Positions 1 through 14,000 of a DNA stretch of 64,000 nt are shown one piece after another (within the stretch, counting starts at the first letter, position 1; each line of letters starts with the position of its first letter). The notes under the pieces are model-generated. The model was given only the letters and a program-made list of their open reading frames with translations. It was not told the origin of the DNA and ran no database searches. The stretch lies in contig OZ029929.1 of assembly GCA_964023275.1 (NCBI GenBank), positions 8,879,937 to 8,943,936 on the forward strand, in the 5' to 3' direction. Both the position numbers and the translations under genes were made by a program. Source of the DNA: Norana najaformis (taxonomy: Eukaryota > Annelida > Clitellata > Crassiclitellata > Hormogastridae).

Positions 1-1361
1 AGGTATAGTCTTTGTATGTTGCTTGACTTCTTGATGTAAACATCATGGATCACAAGTGTAGCCGTTAACGATACCCAGGTGTCTGGGTACCAGTTTGAAA
101 TGTGGCATCTGGGCAATGAACGTTCAATGACACAAATGATTAAACTATATGGTGCTTAAGTCCTTGCGTGCAAAGCACCTAAGATAAAGGACTGGGAGCT
201 CAAGCCTATCTGCTTTATAGAAGTACGTCCAATCAACACAGCATAACGAAGAATTATTTCTCCAGTCAGTATTAGTCTTTAATTGTCACCGCACTGATGT
301 CTATCATCTTGGAAGGGTTAAGCAGGTAATGAGCCAATGACTTTGCTGCTACAGGCAGACCATTTCATCTATCTAGGAGGACTAAGATCCGCAGATGGAA
401 ACTGTGACAAAGATATACAAAGGAGAACTGGACGAATGTCACCAGCATTTGGGAAACTGACCAGGAAATGAAGAAGCAAGTAGATAACAATGAAAACAAA
501 GACAACAGTACGAGGCAGTGATACGCCATGACTGTGCTGATAGACCATATAAACAAAGACAAAATATGACTTGGAATAAACAAGAGAGGAGCACTGTCAT
601 CTGACAAATGACCGAATGAATGGAGATCATTTACTTGTACCTATCGCAACCAAATGGCTGATGTCAGGAACTGGTGGGATGATACACATATGTATCAGAA
701 CGAGTTGGACATGGAGAAAGCAAGATCAGAAAAGAATCGTGACGACAGAAATCTGCTGGAATCTGAAGTTTTTACAGTTACAATCAACAGATGTTAGTAA
801 TCCTAGACAGACCTGCTCAATAATTTTTCCTTGGATGTTGAAGTTTATTACCATCTTCATGGTCTTTTCAATAAATGCCTTTGTTTTCTCTGCATATATT
901 AGCAAGCAGAATCTTCTACTCGTCTGTGCAGTGATACCTTGTAGGTCTGTTTTATTTGTAGGTAGGAGTCCAATGTCATCAGGAAAATAGAGATCAATAC
1001 CCAGGCATCTGTCTAGTTCGATTCTTATACATGTATATGTTTTTGCCGAGGTTTGTTGCTGCTAATACTAAGTTGACACGCATGGTGCTATGATGCATAC
1101 TTATCATACCCTAGTTTACATCTGGAATTAGGTATCAAAATTTTGTTAGAATTTGGCCTACTGTATATATTTGAGTCTTGAAGTGTATATTATCAGTGTA
1201 TATATGAAATGTCCGTAAGGATATCAAGGCAAGATTATATATCACCGGAGTAGACATCATGCTTCATTCGCTTTCTTGGCCTCATACTCATCAGTTCAGT
1301 CTGATGCCAAGTTTTAGTCAAAACATCAGCGCTGATTTTTATTTCAGTCGTTGACATTTCA
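1..1361. other. No gene seen; one LINE fragment
   Basis: Apart from the LINE piece at 353-471 nothing coding is convincing. A minus-strand frame near 1255-1290 reads DEYEAKKANEA then stop and could be a terminal exon of the zinc-finger gene, but no acceptor in the right phase was found. Confidence 0.5.
353..471 (+). mobile_element. Non-LTR retrotransposon fragment (RT C-terminal region)
   Basis: The frame reads FIYLGGLRSADGNCDKDIQR and ends at a stop after AFGKLTRK. This matches the segment that sits just after the reverse transcriptase catalytic core in RTE/L2-like LINEs. In protein order it lies immediately before the fragment at 2864-3240. It is a short, dead remnant. Confidence 0.7.
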
Positions 1362-1881
1362 CTTGCCTGGTACAACATGATTAAACACTTGTCTGTGCAT
1401 CACTCTAAATCACTTGCCTGGTACAACATGATTAAACACTTGTTTGTGCATCACTCTAAATCAATTGCCTGGTACAACATGATTAAACACTTGTCTGTGC
1501 ATCACTCTAAATCACTTGCCTGGTACAACATGATTAAACACTTGTTTGTGCATCACTCTAAATCACTTGCCTGGTACAACATGATTAAACACTTGTCTGT
1601 GCATCACTCTAAATCACTTGTCTGGTACAACATGATTAAACACTTGTCTGTGCATCACTCTAAATCACTTGTCTGGTACAACATGATTAAACACTTGTCT
1701 GTGCATCACTCTAAATCACTTGTCTGGTACAACATGATTAAACACTTGTCTGTGCATCACTCTAAATCACTTGTCTGGTACAACATGATTAAACACTTGT
1801 CTGTGCATCACTCTAAATCACTTGTCTGGTACAACATGATTAAACACTTGTCTGTGCATCACTCTAAATCACTTGTCTGGT
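1362..1881. repeat. 51-bp minisatellite, 10 copies
   Basis: The core TACAACATGATTAAACAC recurs exactly every 51 bp from about 1372 to 1831. Copies differ at a few sites (GCCTGG or GTCTGG, TTGTC or TTGTT). Because 51 is a multiple of three, one plus-strand frame stays open for 168 codons with a 17-residue repeat; this is a shadow, not a gene. Confidence 0.95.
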
Positions 1882-1954
1882 GAAGCATCGAAGAAGCAAG
1901 CAACAGACTGCAACAATCAATTAGGATGATAAAAATGGCAGCAATGCAACTTAC

Positions 1955-2026
1955 AAGCCTTTGGTCTTGAATGTGCATCCTCGACCTCCAACCACTCTTC
2001 GCCGTCCTTTGCTTTTCCGCCTTCAG
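1955..2026 (-). CDS. Zinc-finger gene exon L (last exon I can place)
   Basis: After the split Ala codon it encodes EGGKAKDGEEWLEVEDAHSR and PKA, leaving one base at a GTAAGT donor. The phase agrees exactly with exon K. The next exon must start with two bases of a codon; I could not place it in 1-1950, so the gene may end off the left edge. Confidence 0.72.
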
Positions 2027-5000
2027 CTGCAATAGCAGAAGTGCACTTCATGTAACCAATATGGCCACAGAGGCAAGGCTTTAATCAAAACCAGTATCTT
2101 TCACGTTCACCCTTGCTTCCCCAAAGTGAATTTGCAATTACAAATTACAGCTCTGGGTGGAACAGTCGACTATGACCAAAATGTACATTCAGTATGAACT
2201 CTAATGTCACACAGTTGTGTATTGTGTTTTTGAGTGGCTCTGTCCTGTCTTGTCTTCGACCATCCTCGAGCCGAGGACTGGCTGCACCACAATTCTGTGC
2301 CATCTGCTTCTGTCTTCATCTTTTGTAATAATTGGTCAAATGATAATTCAGTCTACGACTTGATGTTGTCTATCCATGTCATCTTGGGTCTCCTTGGACT
2401 CAGGATCCAGGAACTGTGCCTTGGATGATCTCTTCCTCTAGGCAGTCTCCACTCATCCCGAGTGACTCTGACCAAACACTAAATGCTGGTTAAGTATTTT
2501 GTAATATTACACGTATAAACGAAATGACTGTAAGAATATCAACCTTCAAATGGCTTAAGTTGAATCTTCAGCCTCATTTTGTGTCTTCCTTCTCGTGCTT
2601 CAGTCTCTTCTGCAAACTTAGCTGCTGCTTTCACCTTCTCCGACTTCCGTCGTATGTCCCACAAAATGTTATACTCTCGAATTGCGTGGTACTTCTACAA
2701 CAGCACAGAATACACTAAATGGATACATAGTGCAGAGATAAACGTGGGTTCAGAGAGTAAAAAGACAAAAAGAATCCCAGAAAAGTTGAAAAGATGTTTG
2801 CAAACATCCACACCATGTCCATCAAATTTCACACTGCATTATATCAAAACTATTACTAAATAAAATGGATAAAACTTGGAAGAGCAGAGCAATCAGCATG
2901 AAAACAAAACTGGAGGTATTAAAGACATGTGTATTTAGCACCATGATGTATGGATGTGAGACATGGGTCCTGACAAAAGACTCACGACGGAGAGTCTTGG
3001 CATTTGAGAGAAAATGTTACAGAAAAATCCTAAGGATCGGATGGACTCAGAAGATTAGGAATGAAGAGGTTTACGAAAGAGTGGCTATAACCGAGAATCT
3101 ACTGCAGAAGGTTATTCAGCGAAAACTTGGATTGTTTGGACATATCTGTAGAATGAAGGATGACAGAAATATTAAGACTCTGATGTTTGGAATTATGGAA
3201 GGTACGAACAAGAGAGGCAGACCACATCGAGAGTGGGTGGATCAAATTTCACACTGCATTATATCAAAACTATTACTAAATAAGTATCAGTCAAGTTTGC
3301 AAATTTAAATTTATTCTGACAACTAGAATATATTATAGCCTAAAGTCATTTACTGATATGAAAAACAGATTTGATCTTCAGGTCTTGCTTGAAAAGCCAG
3401 TTATCAAACCAAGGTACCATAAGTACATGTGAAAAAGGTGGACCTTATGCAGTGTGACTGGGTGACAAACATAAGCTAATGTATTCGTTAATTTCTTGCA
3501 TTACACGATTCTCTATCATAATTATCAGTACCATTTTGACAATGTGGAAGTTTCAAGTTCAGAGGCATTGTTCCTTAAAGTGGAATTCATAGACTACAAG
3601 TAATTTTAGGCTTGAAATTGCCAAGCCTGAAAATATGGATACTACTTTAAATTCAGATAAGAAAACACCATCAAACAGGGCCTGTGAATACTTTGCGGTC
3701 TTTAACCAAATTGTAAAAGTGAGCTATTTACTTCTCGGCTTATCTCATTTAGAATGGATAGAAAGCTTTGCTTAGGTGTATTTAAGGTTTCTGAAAGGCA
3801 TTGCATAAATATCTAGAACATATATGCTTATAGAATACTGATATTATATTGATATCACAATGTTAGGCCAATACCATATTGATATCATATCAGTGCTCAA
3901 AGAGTGACAACAGCCCATCAATAGCACACATCACTTACCACCCAAGCATCAACACACCTCCAGTACTGTCACCACCATAGCTTCTGTACTGTCACCACCA
4001 TATTCTCAGTACTGTCACCACCACACCTTTCTGTACTGTCTTCAACAGCACAAGCTCAGACCGCAGAGCAACTTGGAATTTATACAAGAACTTTATAATT
4101 CAGTTGACTGAAATCATAACTTACAAAGTATTTCTGGCGATGTTTGATTCCTGTCACATGAGGAACGACTTGTCGCATATCCATCTTGCACTGACACAAG
4201 TCACAGATGTAACGTGGCTCAACTGTAACGTCCTCCATCTGAAACTCTGTCATGTAATCAAGGCCTGAAATCGTGACAAGAGACAGCGTTAAAAGGATGA
4301 CCAGACTTATAGATAAATGTAGCATATAGAGACACATGAAATTCTTCACTCACTTCATCGTAAACTGCTCCTGGAACGTCTTAATCTTAAACAGCTTAGT
4401 CAAACCTTAGTTGTAATTTTATATAGCGCCACTTCAAGACAGACTCATCATAGGCACTCCCAGCCCGATGCCCCAAAACTAGTGGGGAATAATGGGGTCT
4501 TCAAGTGCTTGCAGAAAAAAGAGGGAGAGAGAAGCGCTTGCAGAAAAGAGAGGGGAGAGAGAGAGAGGAATTCCTGCCGAAGATCACCAGGCACATTGTT
4601 CCATGAGGTGGGGCCGACAGTGAAGCTATAACGCTGTGCAGTTCAAGCCAAGGAATGACCAGGTTTCCCTAGACCACTGACTGTAATAATCTGAAGCTAG
4701 GGATGTTAGCTTCAGTCACACATTTTTATTACATGCGACTGTTAAGAAGCAAAGTTAAATCTCAGCTAAACATTAGTTAAGTGGCTTGTGTAGCTAAATA
4801 ATTTACCGTAGCTAAATTTTATTTTATAAGTACCTACATACTTGAGTACATGAATGCATGTATCTGGACACTTATAAAGTGTGTCTAAGAACCCCTAAAA
4901 TGGCACTAATGGTGCATTACTTACTTACTTACAAAGTCTATCTAAGCAGCTCTGATAAACAAACCAATGAGAGGCTCTGAGCACTGGTCCAGCATTTCCT

Positions 5001-8000
5001 GCACCCGCACTACTTTTCGCTTCTTCTTCGTCTTCTGTGAGTCCTCAACCATTAAGCTTCCTTCCTGTTTCTTCTTTTCAAAATCCTCTGCAACAAACAA
5101 CAACATGGATTGGCTCATTAACAGCAGCAACCATACCACACTTCGTTGCTGTCTGCCACACATCAACCCTGAATGGTAGTAACTGCATGCATTTGACGTG
5201 TGCTAAAAAGCTGCAGCACAAAGGTCCATTATTAAAAGTGCATAGTAAGGTCCTGTGCTGCAGGACCTCTCTATGCATATGAAAAAGCAATTTAACAAAG
5301 TTGAACAGCCTGCTAAAATTCTTCAGGAAGAAAATGCTTCTCTAAACTTCCCGTCTGAATTTACCTTTCAGCTGAAATCAACAAGCTGCTGGCCAATTTC
5401 CCTTTTAAACAAACGCCAAATCCAAACCAATTACACCAGATGATACCTTTCAGCTGGAATCAACAAGCCACTATCCAATTTCCCTCTTAAGCACATACCA
5501 AATCCAAACCAATTACACCAGAATCTCCTTAAAGATGCTTCACTACAGCACAAATTCTGGTATCACAAAGTTGTGAGATGGACCACAAATTTCATTCATC
5601 TTTTGAACACAATTCATTATCAAACAACCTTATCATAATGAATTACATAACGTGACTCCTAAACATAACATTATAGGGAGGCTTCAAAGTGTTTGTGCGA
5701 TTTTGTCTCATTTATCTGAAAGCTTCCTCTGTATGCAAATTATCAACAAGAAATGAAGCTTGCAGCTGTCTGTGCCATATCCAGACAGACACAAACTCAC
5801 TTCCAGCTCAGAGATTTACTACTGAAAATGCCAAGTCAACAACAGCTGATGTCACATCAACTGCTCTTTAAAGTATGTCTTGTGTTTAAACTGCATGTCT
5901 ACTGTTCTTAAATATTTGTTTTATTCAATGTTACTCCAACAGATGATTTAAAAAGCAAAATATCTAGAGATAACTTGATAAGCAGCGGCCGTTCCATATG
6001 TTTCACTTCTTCTCTGTTACGTTTTAAATCCTGATGGATCATACGTACCTCGCGCCAAATATTTAAGAAAGAGATAAATTCCTACAGAGAGTGTTTCAGA
6101 ATAAACTGAATAAATGGTATAATTACTCAGTTCCAGACAGCATTGTTTATCAGAAAATCTTGCAAGCAATAAGCAGCTTACCACTAAGCAGTAACATATT
6201 TAAAGGCAAGAATATAAAACAGGAGTAACAGCATCGTTGTCAGCTTGCACTTCTCTGTCTAAGACAAAGGCATTAGCAATTCGCCACCAAGCCATTGGCA
6301 AGGTGGTAGATTGCTAATGCTCTTGCCTTTAATGTGCCTTGTATGCACCTGGGTGTGAATCCAAGCTCTTGCGAAATTGTGAATTCATCATCAAGCCGAT
6401 TAACTCATAAGGGAAGGTTGTCTGGGTCTTTGATTGACAGGGTTTTCTTGCTTTTATCATGTATGCATTTCAGCCTAAGTCTGTCAACTTCTAGGACCAG
6501 AATTTCTCCTCCCCTCTGAGTAGGCATGTAATAAATGATTGCCTTGTGTAACCTCACTTACAGCAGTAGGTGAGGTCACACTCTGGCTGCCATATACTGT
6601 CAACCCCATCACTTGGTGGCAGCAAGTGATGTTCTCAGCAATAGGAAACATAGCTTAAATGCCATGCACTTACTTTTGCCTGAAGGAAGTAAAAGTGTTG
6701 GTGTAACATGCAAAGTAAACTCTTACGGCTCATAGTGGAGGTGTTCATTTCCTACTCTCAAGCACTTGAGCCTGTAGGCAGTGGACAAATTACAACTTGT
6801 TTTTTCCTTGCTCTAAACGGTACCAAATTCAAATGCCACTTAATTTTGCTAAGTGTTTACGAAGTAGCATATTTTACATACCACATATAGAAAAATGTTA
6901 GATGGAGCTAAGTACTTTACATTTCCTAAAACTAGACCATAAACTGAAGCCACATGGAAAGCATCATGCTTACAAGTGGACTAGCAACTGAAATACAGTG
7001 ACTGGAAAATGTAAAAAACACACATAATTTGCCATGACACTGAAAATTGGGCCACCCCAGTGTGTTTTAAGCCTCACTTCTCAGGAAGTTCTAGGTATTA
7101 GAGTATGAAACTTTGCAGATCTTCACAATACATATTTATCTAAATAATGGCTAAAAACTATAAAAATCTGAGATAGTGAAGTGGAACACTTTTTCAAAAC
7201 TGGCAGAGTTGATGCTGAATGACCAAACCTAAATTTTACAAAGAACATTAAAGCAGTTTTTGGTAAACTTCATTCAACCTGGTAACATCATTTTGAACCT
7301 TTCTCACCACACATGCAAGTGCTATCTTTCACAGTCATGTTGCGTGATCTCCCATGGATGCATCTTGGTTAGATGCTTGTATTAAGAAAACCCATAAGTG
7401 GATACCCTTTGGAATTTTAAAACTAAAAAATTGTCAACCTATTTGCCATATGGTATAAATTTTCCTGTTTCAAAGCTAGTTGAGTGTCATTTTATATGTC
7501 TGCTTTTGTGGCTATGCATCATCCTTCATTAGTTTGCTGTGTTTTATATTTAACTGTTTGCGTGTATGTCCACGCCTACTATGATTTCTTGCTCTGCCAA
7601 GTAAACAAACGAATTACTCATTTACTCTTATCACTCACAAAACAAACACAACAAGTGACTAGCAAATTATCAGCATACTGAGAACTGATGTTCTCAGCAG
7701 TTCACTTAACCAGATATGAATTCCTATACGCATCACTTTAGTTCAAAGCCAATAACTCAAATCCGAAACTTTGGTTATCGTATTTTCTGAGTGCCTATCA
7801 ATCCTGAAGCTTGCAATTAGATGCAAATAGCATCAATTTAATTGCTAGACAACAGGAAAGCCGAGTATGACACCACGCAACATCTGACTAAAATGCTAAA
7901 TATTCCGCAAATTTTGGAAGACAACACATCGTAACATACCTATCTCCTTGGCCTTCTTCAATTTCTGCAATGATAAAATTATGCAGTTCAATTTCCACTC

Positions 8001-11000
8001 TGCTATGACTCTTTACGAATAATGCACATAGTTTCTAAAATAATATACATATTTTATGAATAACACACAAAAGTCTTTGTACTACTATTATAATAATTAT
8101 TAGTATTATTAAATAAAAAAATTTGGCGCTGGTATCTCTTGATTATTCAGCAATTCCAAATAAATTCAGTGCAATTTTGATTTTTTTCCTGACTTGTGAG
8201 GGTTTTCTTAGGCAAGGCCACACACTACTTCATGATTTCATGCAGTCTGAGGACACAACAGCAGCTGGTACAGTTGCATACTGTGAAATGGCTTTGCCTT
8301 TCACCCCATACCCAGTTTGGGGGCACAGTAGCATATTGGATACAGCGCTCAGCTTGTAACGTGGAGAGTATGGGTTCGAGCCTCCTTCGAGATGGTTACT
8401 GTGTAGGACCCTTGAGCAAGTTCTTAATTCACAACTGTTCAGTTCCATCAACTGATGCTAAGTCATTAGACAATGGCACCTAATAAATGCAGAAATAAAT
8501 TTTAAAAATTTCAAACCGAATGCATCAATGCAAACTGTCAACTTGTGATCAAGTTGCATAACCCCTAAGGAAAGGTTGTCCGATTGCGGCACTGCCGTAG
8601 TCATGTTTATGTTTCATTCAAGACATCCTTCAAACCTAGGACAATGATTCTGAGGACTAATGTTGACAGGGATGTTCAGTATATATCAGCAATCACCTTA
8701 CTGTACCTTCACAGTAATGGGGCCCAGTGCAGTGCACAAGTTGCCACAACCTAAACTGCTTATTTACTATTGGTACACGTCTTCAGAGGCAAAGTCCTGA
8801 GGTTGATGATTGTATTGGATTAACCACAAAACACAACAATTTCACTACTGACCAACCTTTTCTTGTGGGTTACATAGATTGGCAACAAACCTTATTCTGT
8901 CAGATAGTGCAGAATTAAGAGCCACTGTTTGCACAGAAATATTCAGTGTGATTTATCTTACCTGCCAGGAGAAGACTAACGGTTAAGGTTTCCAGGAACA
9001 CAAAATTATAAAAAAGTACTGCCATAAATTTATGAGTTCTAGCTGCTTAGAATATCACGACAGAATTTACAAAAGACGTTGTTTCTTGTTGCTGCAACTC
9101 TATTTCATTTAAACGGTCTTGCAGTCTGGTGACTGCAACAAAGCTAGCTTGTTTCTCTCAACTCTGAAGCTGAAATCAAATTTGAGTCTGTTGTTTTAAA
9201 AAAACTGCCATTACATTACAAGAAAACACATGTACCAATCCTTAGTAATATGTTTATGTTCACCTTCTGCACAAAATAACAAACCCAAACATCATAAGAA
9301 AAATTTAGAGTTATCCCTGCCTGTTGATACTTTATCAAATGCCTTAGCTTCTAGTACACTCTGAACACAGCTCAGCTTAAGTTTCATCAGTGCATCAACA
9401 AAATGTGCTAAGGTCTGCAAACTAACCACTTGGACTGACCAACATGCACTGTATCAAGATTTCTTCAAATCTGGCTCAAGAAATCAGGGACGTTTATATT
9501 CACTGTTGAAAAGTTCTTAGAAGATGCTATATAAATGCCCTGATAACTACCACTCTTTAGCAGCCACAGAGACACTCACAAAAAATATAAAATTACAGGC
9601 TTTACTGTGCTTCTGTGTGTTGATATAGTAGCCCATTTATTCACCACACATTTCAACATGCAGACAAGCTTAAACATTTACTGGTTCAGTGAATGCACAG
9701 GATCATAATTACAGGATGCACTGTTGCATATTCTTACAGCAATTTACCTTAAGATGTTTTGAACCGACAACGTGCATTTCGTACGACTTCTTTCCAGTGC
9801 AGCTTATGTTGCATACCTGTGAGAAATTAAAATGCAAGACATTTATTTCTTCATTTCCCAGTTTTCTCTCATATTTTCACATGCAGATGTGACATAATTC
9901 TATAACATATATCAGTATTCTCTGCAACTTTTAGTGCATCGGAAGGCTAAAAAGTAAGAATTCTTAAGAAACATGAACAATACAATACAAGTCTAAACTA
10001 TCTTCACAAGCACGTGAGTTGCAAAGTACAAAAAGTAAGTCCAAAACAAAAAATACAATCATACAGATACATCAAATTAATTCAAATATATATTTAGCCT
10101 AAAAAAATCAAGAAAATGCAGCAGCAATTTTGCAGGAATTGGTAGGTGTTCCTAAAAAAATGAGTGCTAAGAAGTTTCTGTCCAACAAGATCTGGCAAGA
10201 CGGCAAAAGATCCATAAATCAATTTGGGTTAAGTGTAATAAGTCTTTAACGTTAATCTGAATCCTTACTATAAAAATATTTGGAAAAAAATTAACAGAAT
10301 GCTCTTAGCAGAATTTAAACTGGACTGGGCAAGTCCAAATTACGATGTCTTCAAGATACTTTGACTAGAGTATCTGAATGACATAGTGAGTTGGAGTAAG
10401 AGAAATAAATAACGGGAAAACAATCCATTAGAGATGGTGGGAACACCCTAATGATTGGGTATGAACCATGTACCTGGTAGGGTAATGTACCTTGCCTTTA
10501 TCTTGGGGCACAATATAAATATTTTAACTGCATACCACATCACGTTCACAAAAACACAGACTTACCTCAATCTGAGGAACGATGGCATACAAGTAACTGA
10601 AACTGTAAATCTACTTGGTTCCTTAGCTGCATTCATTTAAAAACTATATGAGTCACACTAGTTCTCTAAAATGAGTCAAATGACGCGATCCATAAACTTT
10701 CATTTTGCACAATCAAAATTCAGCAACTTTAGGGGTGCCAGTGCAACATCTATAAGATGGGTAACACTGTGTTTGATAACATTTCAGCCTTTTAGTGTTT
10801 AAAATAATCATACAAAATACAGTATTGAACTGGTTATTTCTTATCCATGATATGGATTTATTGTAAGGTTGTAGAATGGCTGTTGTTCTGTCTGCCTGCA
10901 ATTCACTTGAAAGATATTTTAAACGCCATGTGCGTGCGTTCAAGGCCCAGTTCAATGAAGGAATTACCTTGCCTTACATTACCAGTTCCAAATCTAATCT

Positions 11001-14000
11001 AATCAATTTCATGATGCAATAATCACAATGCACAGGGCATCAATTGATGGTCACTTCAAGTGAAACTGTAGTCAAAAACCATAATCTGTTGAAGTTCAGT
11101 CAAATCCAATAGGTTTAGGAAACCAGAAGTCACGTCACAATGGGTAAGTAAGTTCAAACTGATGAATATTATAAGTTCAGACCTGAACGACATTAAAAAA
11201 CTGACAAAGCTCACATCAGCAGTCGGCAGTGAATACCAAGGCTTCAGACCGGCCAATGAGAACCCTGAGAGCCCAACACTACCTGATGCAAGGCACAGCA
11301 ATCGGCAGTGAATACCAAGGCTTCAGACCGGCCAATGAGAACCCTGAGAGCCCAACACTACCTGATGCAAGGCACAGCTCACATCAGCAATCGGCAGTGA
11401 ATACCAAGGCTTCAGACCGGCCAATGAGAACCCTGAGAGCCCAACACTACCTGATGCAAGGCACAGCAGTCGGCAGTGAATACCAAGGCTTCAGACCGGC
11501 CAATGAGAACCCTGAGAGCCCAACACTACCTGATGCAAGGCACAGCAGTCGACAGTGAATACCAAGGCTTCAGACCAGCCAATGAGAACCCTGAGAGCCC
11601 AACACTTCCTCAGACCAGCCAATGAGCCCAACACTTCCTGATGCAAGGCACAGCAGTCGGCAGTGAATACCAAGGCTTCAGACCGGCCAATGAGAACCCT
11701 GAGAGCCCAACACTACCTGATGCAAGGCACAGCAGTCGGCAGTGAATACCAAGGCTTCAGACCGGCCAATGAGAACCCTGAGAGCCCAACACTACCTGAT
11801 GCAAGGCACAGCAGTCGGCAGTGAATACCAAGGCTTCAGACCGGCCAATGAGAACCCTGAGAGCCCAACACTACCTGATGCAAGGCACAGCAGTCGGCAG
11901 TGAATACCAAGGCTTCAGACCAGCCAATGAGAAGCCTGAGAGCCCAACACTACCTGATGCAAGGCACAGCAGTCGGCAGTGAATACCAAGGCTTCAGACC
12001 AGCCAATGAGAAGCCTGAGAGCCCAACACTACCTGATGCAAGGCACAGCAGTCGGCAGTGAATACCAAGGCTTCAGACCGGCCAATGAGAACCCTGAGAG
12101 CCCAACACTACCTGATGCAAGGCACAGCAGTCGGCAGTGAATACCAAGGCTTCAGACCACCCAATGAGAACCCTGAGAGCCCAACACTACCTGATGCAAG
12201 GCACAGCAGTCGGCAGTGAATACCAAGGCTTCAGACCAGCCAATGAGAACCCTGAGAGCCCAACACTTCCTGATGCAAGGCACAGCAGTCGGCAGTGAAT
12301 ACCAAGGCTTCAGACCAGCCAATGAGAAGCCTGAGAGCCCAACACTACCTGATGCAAGGCACAGCAGTCGGCAGTGAATACCAAGGCTTCAGACCAGCCA
12401 ATGAGAACCCTGAGAGCCCAACACTACCTGATGCAAGGCACAGCAGTCGGCAGTGAATACCAAGGCTTCAGACCAGCCAATGAGAACCCTGAGAGCCCAA
12501 CACTTCCTGATGCAAGGCACAGCAGTCGGCAGTGAATACCAAGGCTTCAGACCAGCCAATGAGAACCCTGAGAGCCCAACACTACCTGATGCAAGGCACA
12601 GCAGTCGGCAGTGAATACCAAGGCTTCAGACCAGCCAATAAGAACCCTGAGAGCCCAACACTTCCTGATGCAAGGCACAGCAGTCGGCAGTGAATACCAA
12701 GGCTTCAGACCGGCCAATGAGAACCCTGAGAGCCCAACACTACCTGATGCAAGGCACAGCAGTCGGCAGTGAATACCAAGGCTTCAGACCGGCCAATGAG
12801 AACCCTGAGAGCCCAACACTACCTGATGCAAGGCACAGCAGTCGGCAGTGAATACCAAGGCTTCAGACCAGCCAATGAGAACCCTGAGAGCCCAACACTA
12901 CCTGATGCAAGGCACAGCAGTCGGCAGTGAATACCAAGGCTTCAGACCAGCCAATGAGAAGCCTGAGAGCCCAACACTACCTGATGCAAGGCACAGCAGT
13001 CGGCAGTGAATACCAAGGCTTCAGACCAGCCAATGAGAAGCCTGAGAGCCCAACACTTCCTGATGCAAGGCACAGCAGTCGGCAGTGAATACCAAGGCTT
13101 CAGACCGGCCAATGAGAACCCTGAGAGCCCAACACTTCCTGATGCAAGGCACAGCAGTCGGCAGTGAATACCAAGGCTTCAGACCAGCCAATGAGAACCC
13201 TGAGAGCCCAACACTTCCTGATGCAAGGCACAGCAGTCGGCAGTGAATACCAAGGCTTCAGACCAGCCAATGAGAAGCCTGAGAGCCCAACACTTCCTGA
13301 TGCAAGGCACAGCAGTCGGCAGTGAATACCAAGGCTTCAGACCGGCCAATGAGAACCCTGAGAGCCCAACACTACCTGATGCAAGGCACAGCAGTCGGCA
13401 GTGAATACCAAGGCTTCAGACCAGCCAATGAGAACCCTGAGAGCCCAACACTACCTGATGCAAGGCACAGCAGTCGGCAGTGAATACCAAGGCTTCAGAC
13501 CAGCCAATGAGAAGCCTGAGAGCCCAACACTTCCTGATGCAAGGCACAGCAGTCGGCAGTGAATACCAAGGCTTCAGACCGGCCAATGAGAACCCTGAGA
13601 GCCCAACACTACCTGATGCAAGGCACAGCAGTCGGCAGTGAATACCAAGGCTTCAGACCAGCCAATGAGAACCCTGAGAGCCCAACACTTCCTGATGCAA
13701 GGCACAGCAATCGGCAGTGAATACCAAGGCTTCAGACCAGCCAATGAGAAGCCTGAGAGCCCAACACTTCCTGATGCAAGGCACAGCAGTCGGCAGTGAA
13801 TACCAAGGCTTCAGACCGGCCAATGAGAACCCTGAGAGCCCAACACTACCTGATGCAAGGCACAGCAGTCGGCAGTGAATACCAAGGCTTCAGACCAGCC
13901 AATGAGAACCCTGAGAGCCCAACACTTCCTGATGCAAGGCACAGCAATCGGCAGTGAATACCAAGGCTTCAGACCAGCCAATGAGAAGCCTGAGAGCCCA

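Larger units (their letters stand above)
5088..7939 (-). other. Zinc-finger gene intron H/I
   Basis: No exon is seen. It contains an 81-bp tandem duplication at 5363-5525 and an old tRNA-derived SINE-like stretch at 6292-6600; the rest is AT-rich unique sequence. Confidence 0.6.

Noticed and set aside
1255-1295. Terminal exon of the zinc-finger gene (DEYEAKKANEA then stop)
   Set aside because: It looks coding, but no acceptor gives the phase required by the exon at 1955-2026.
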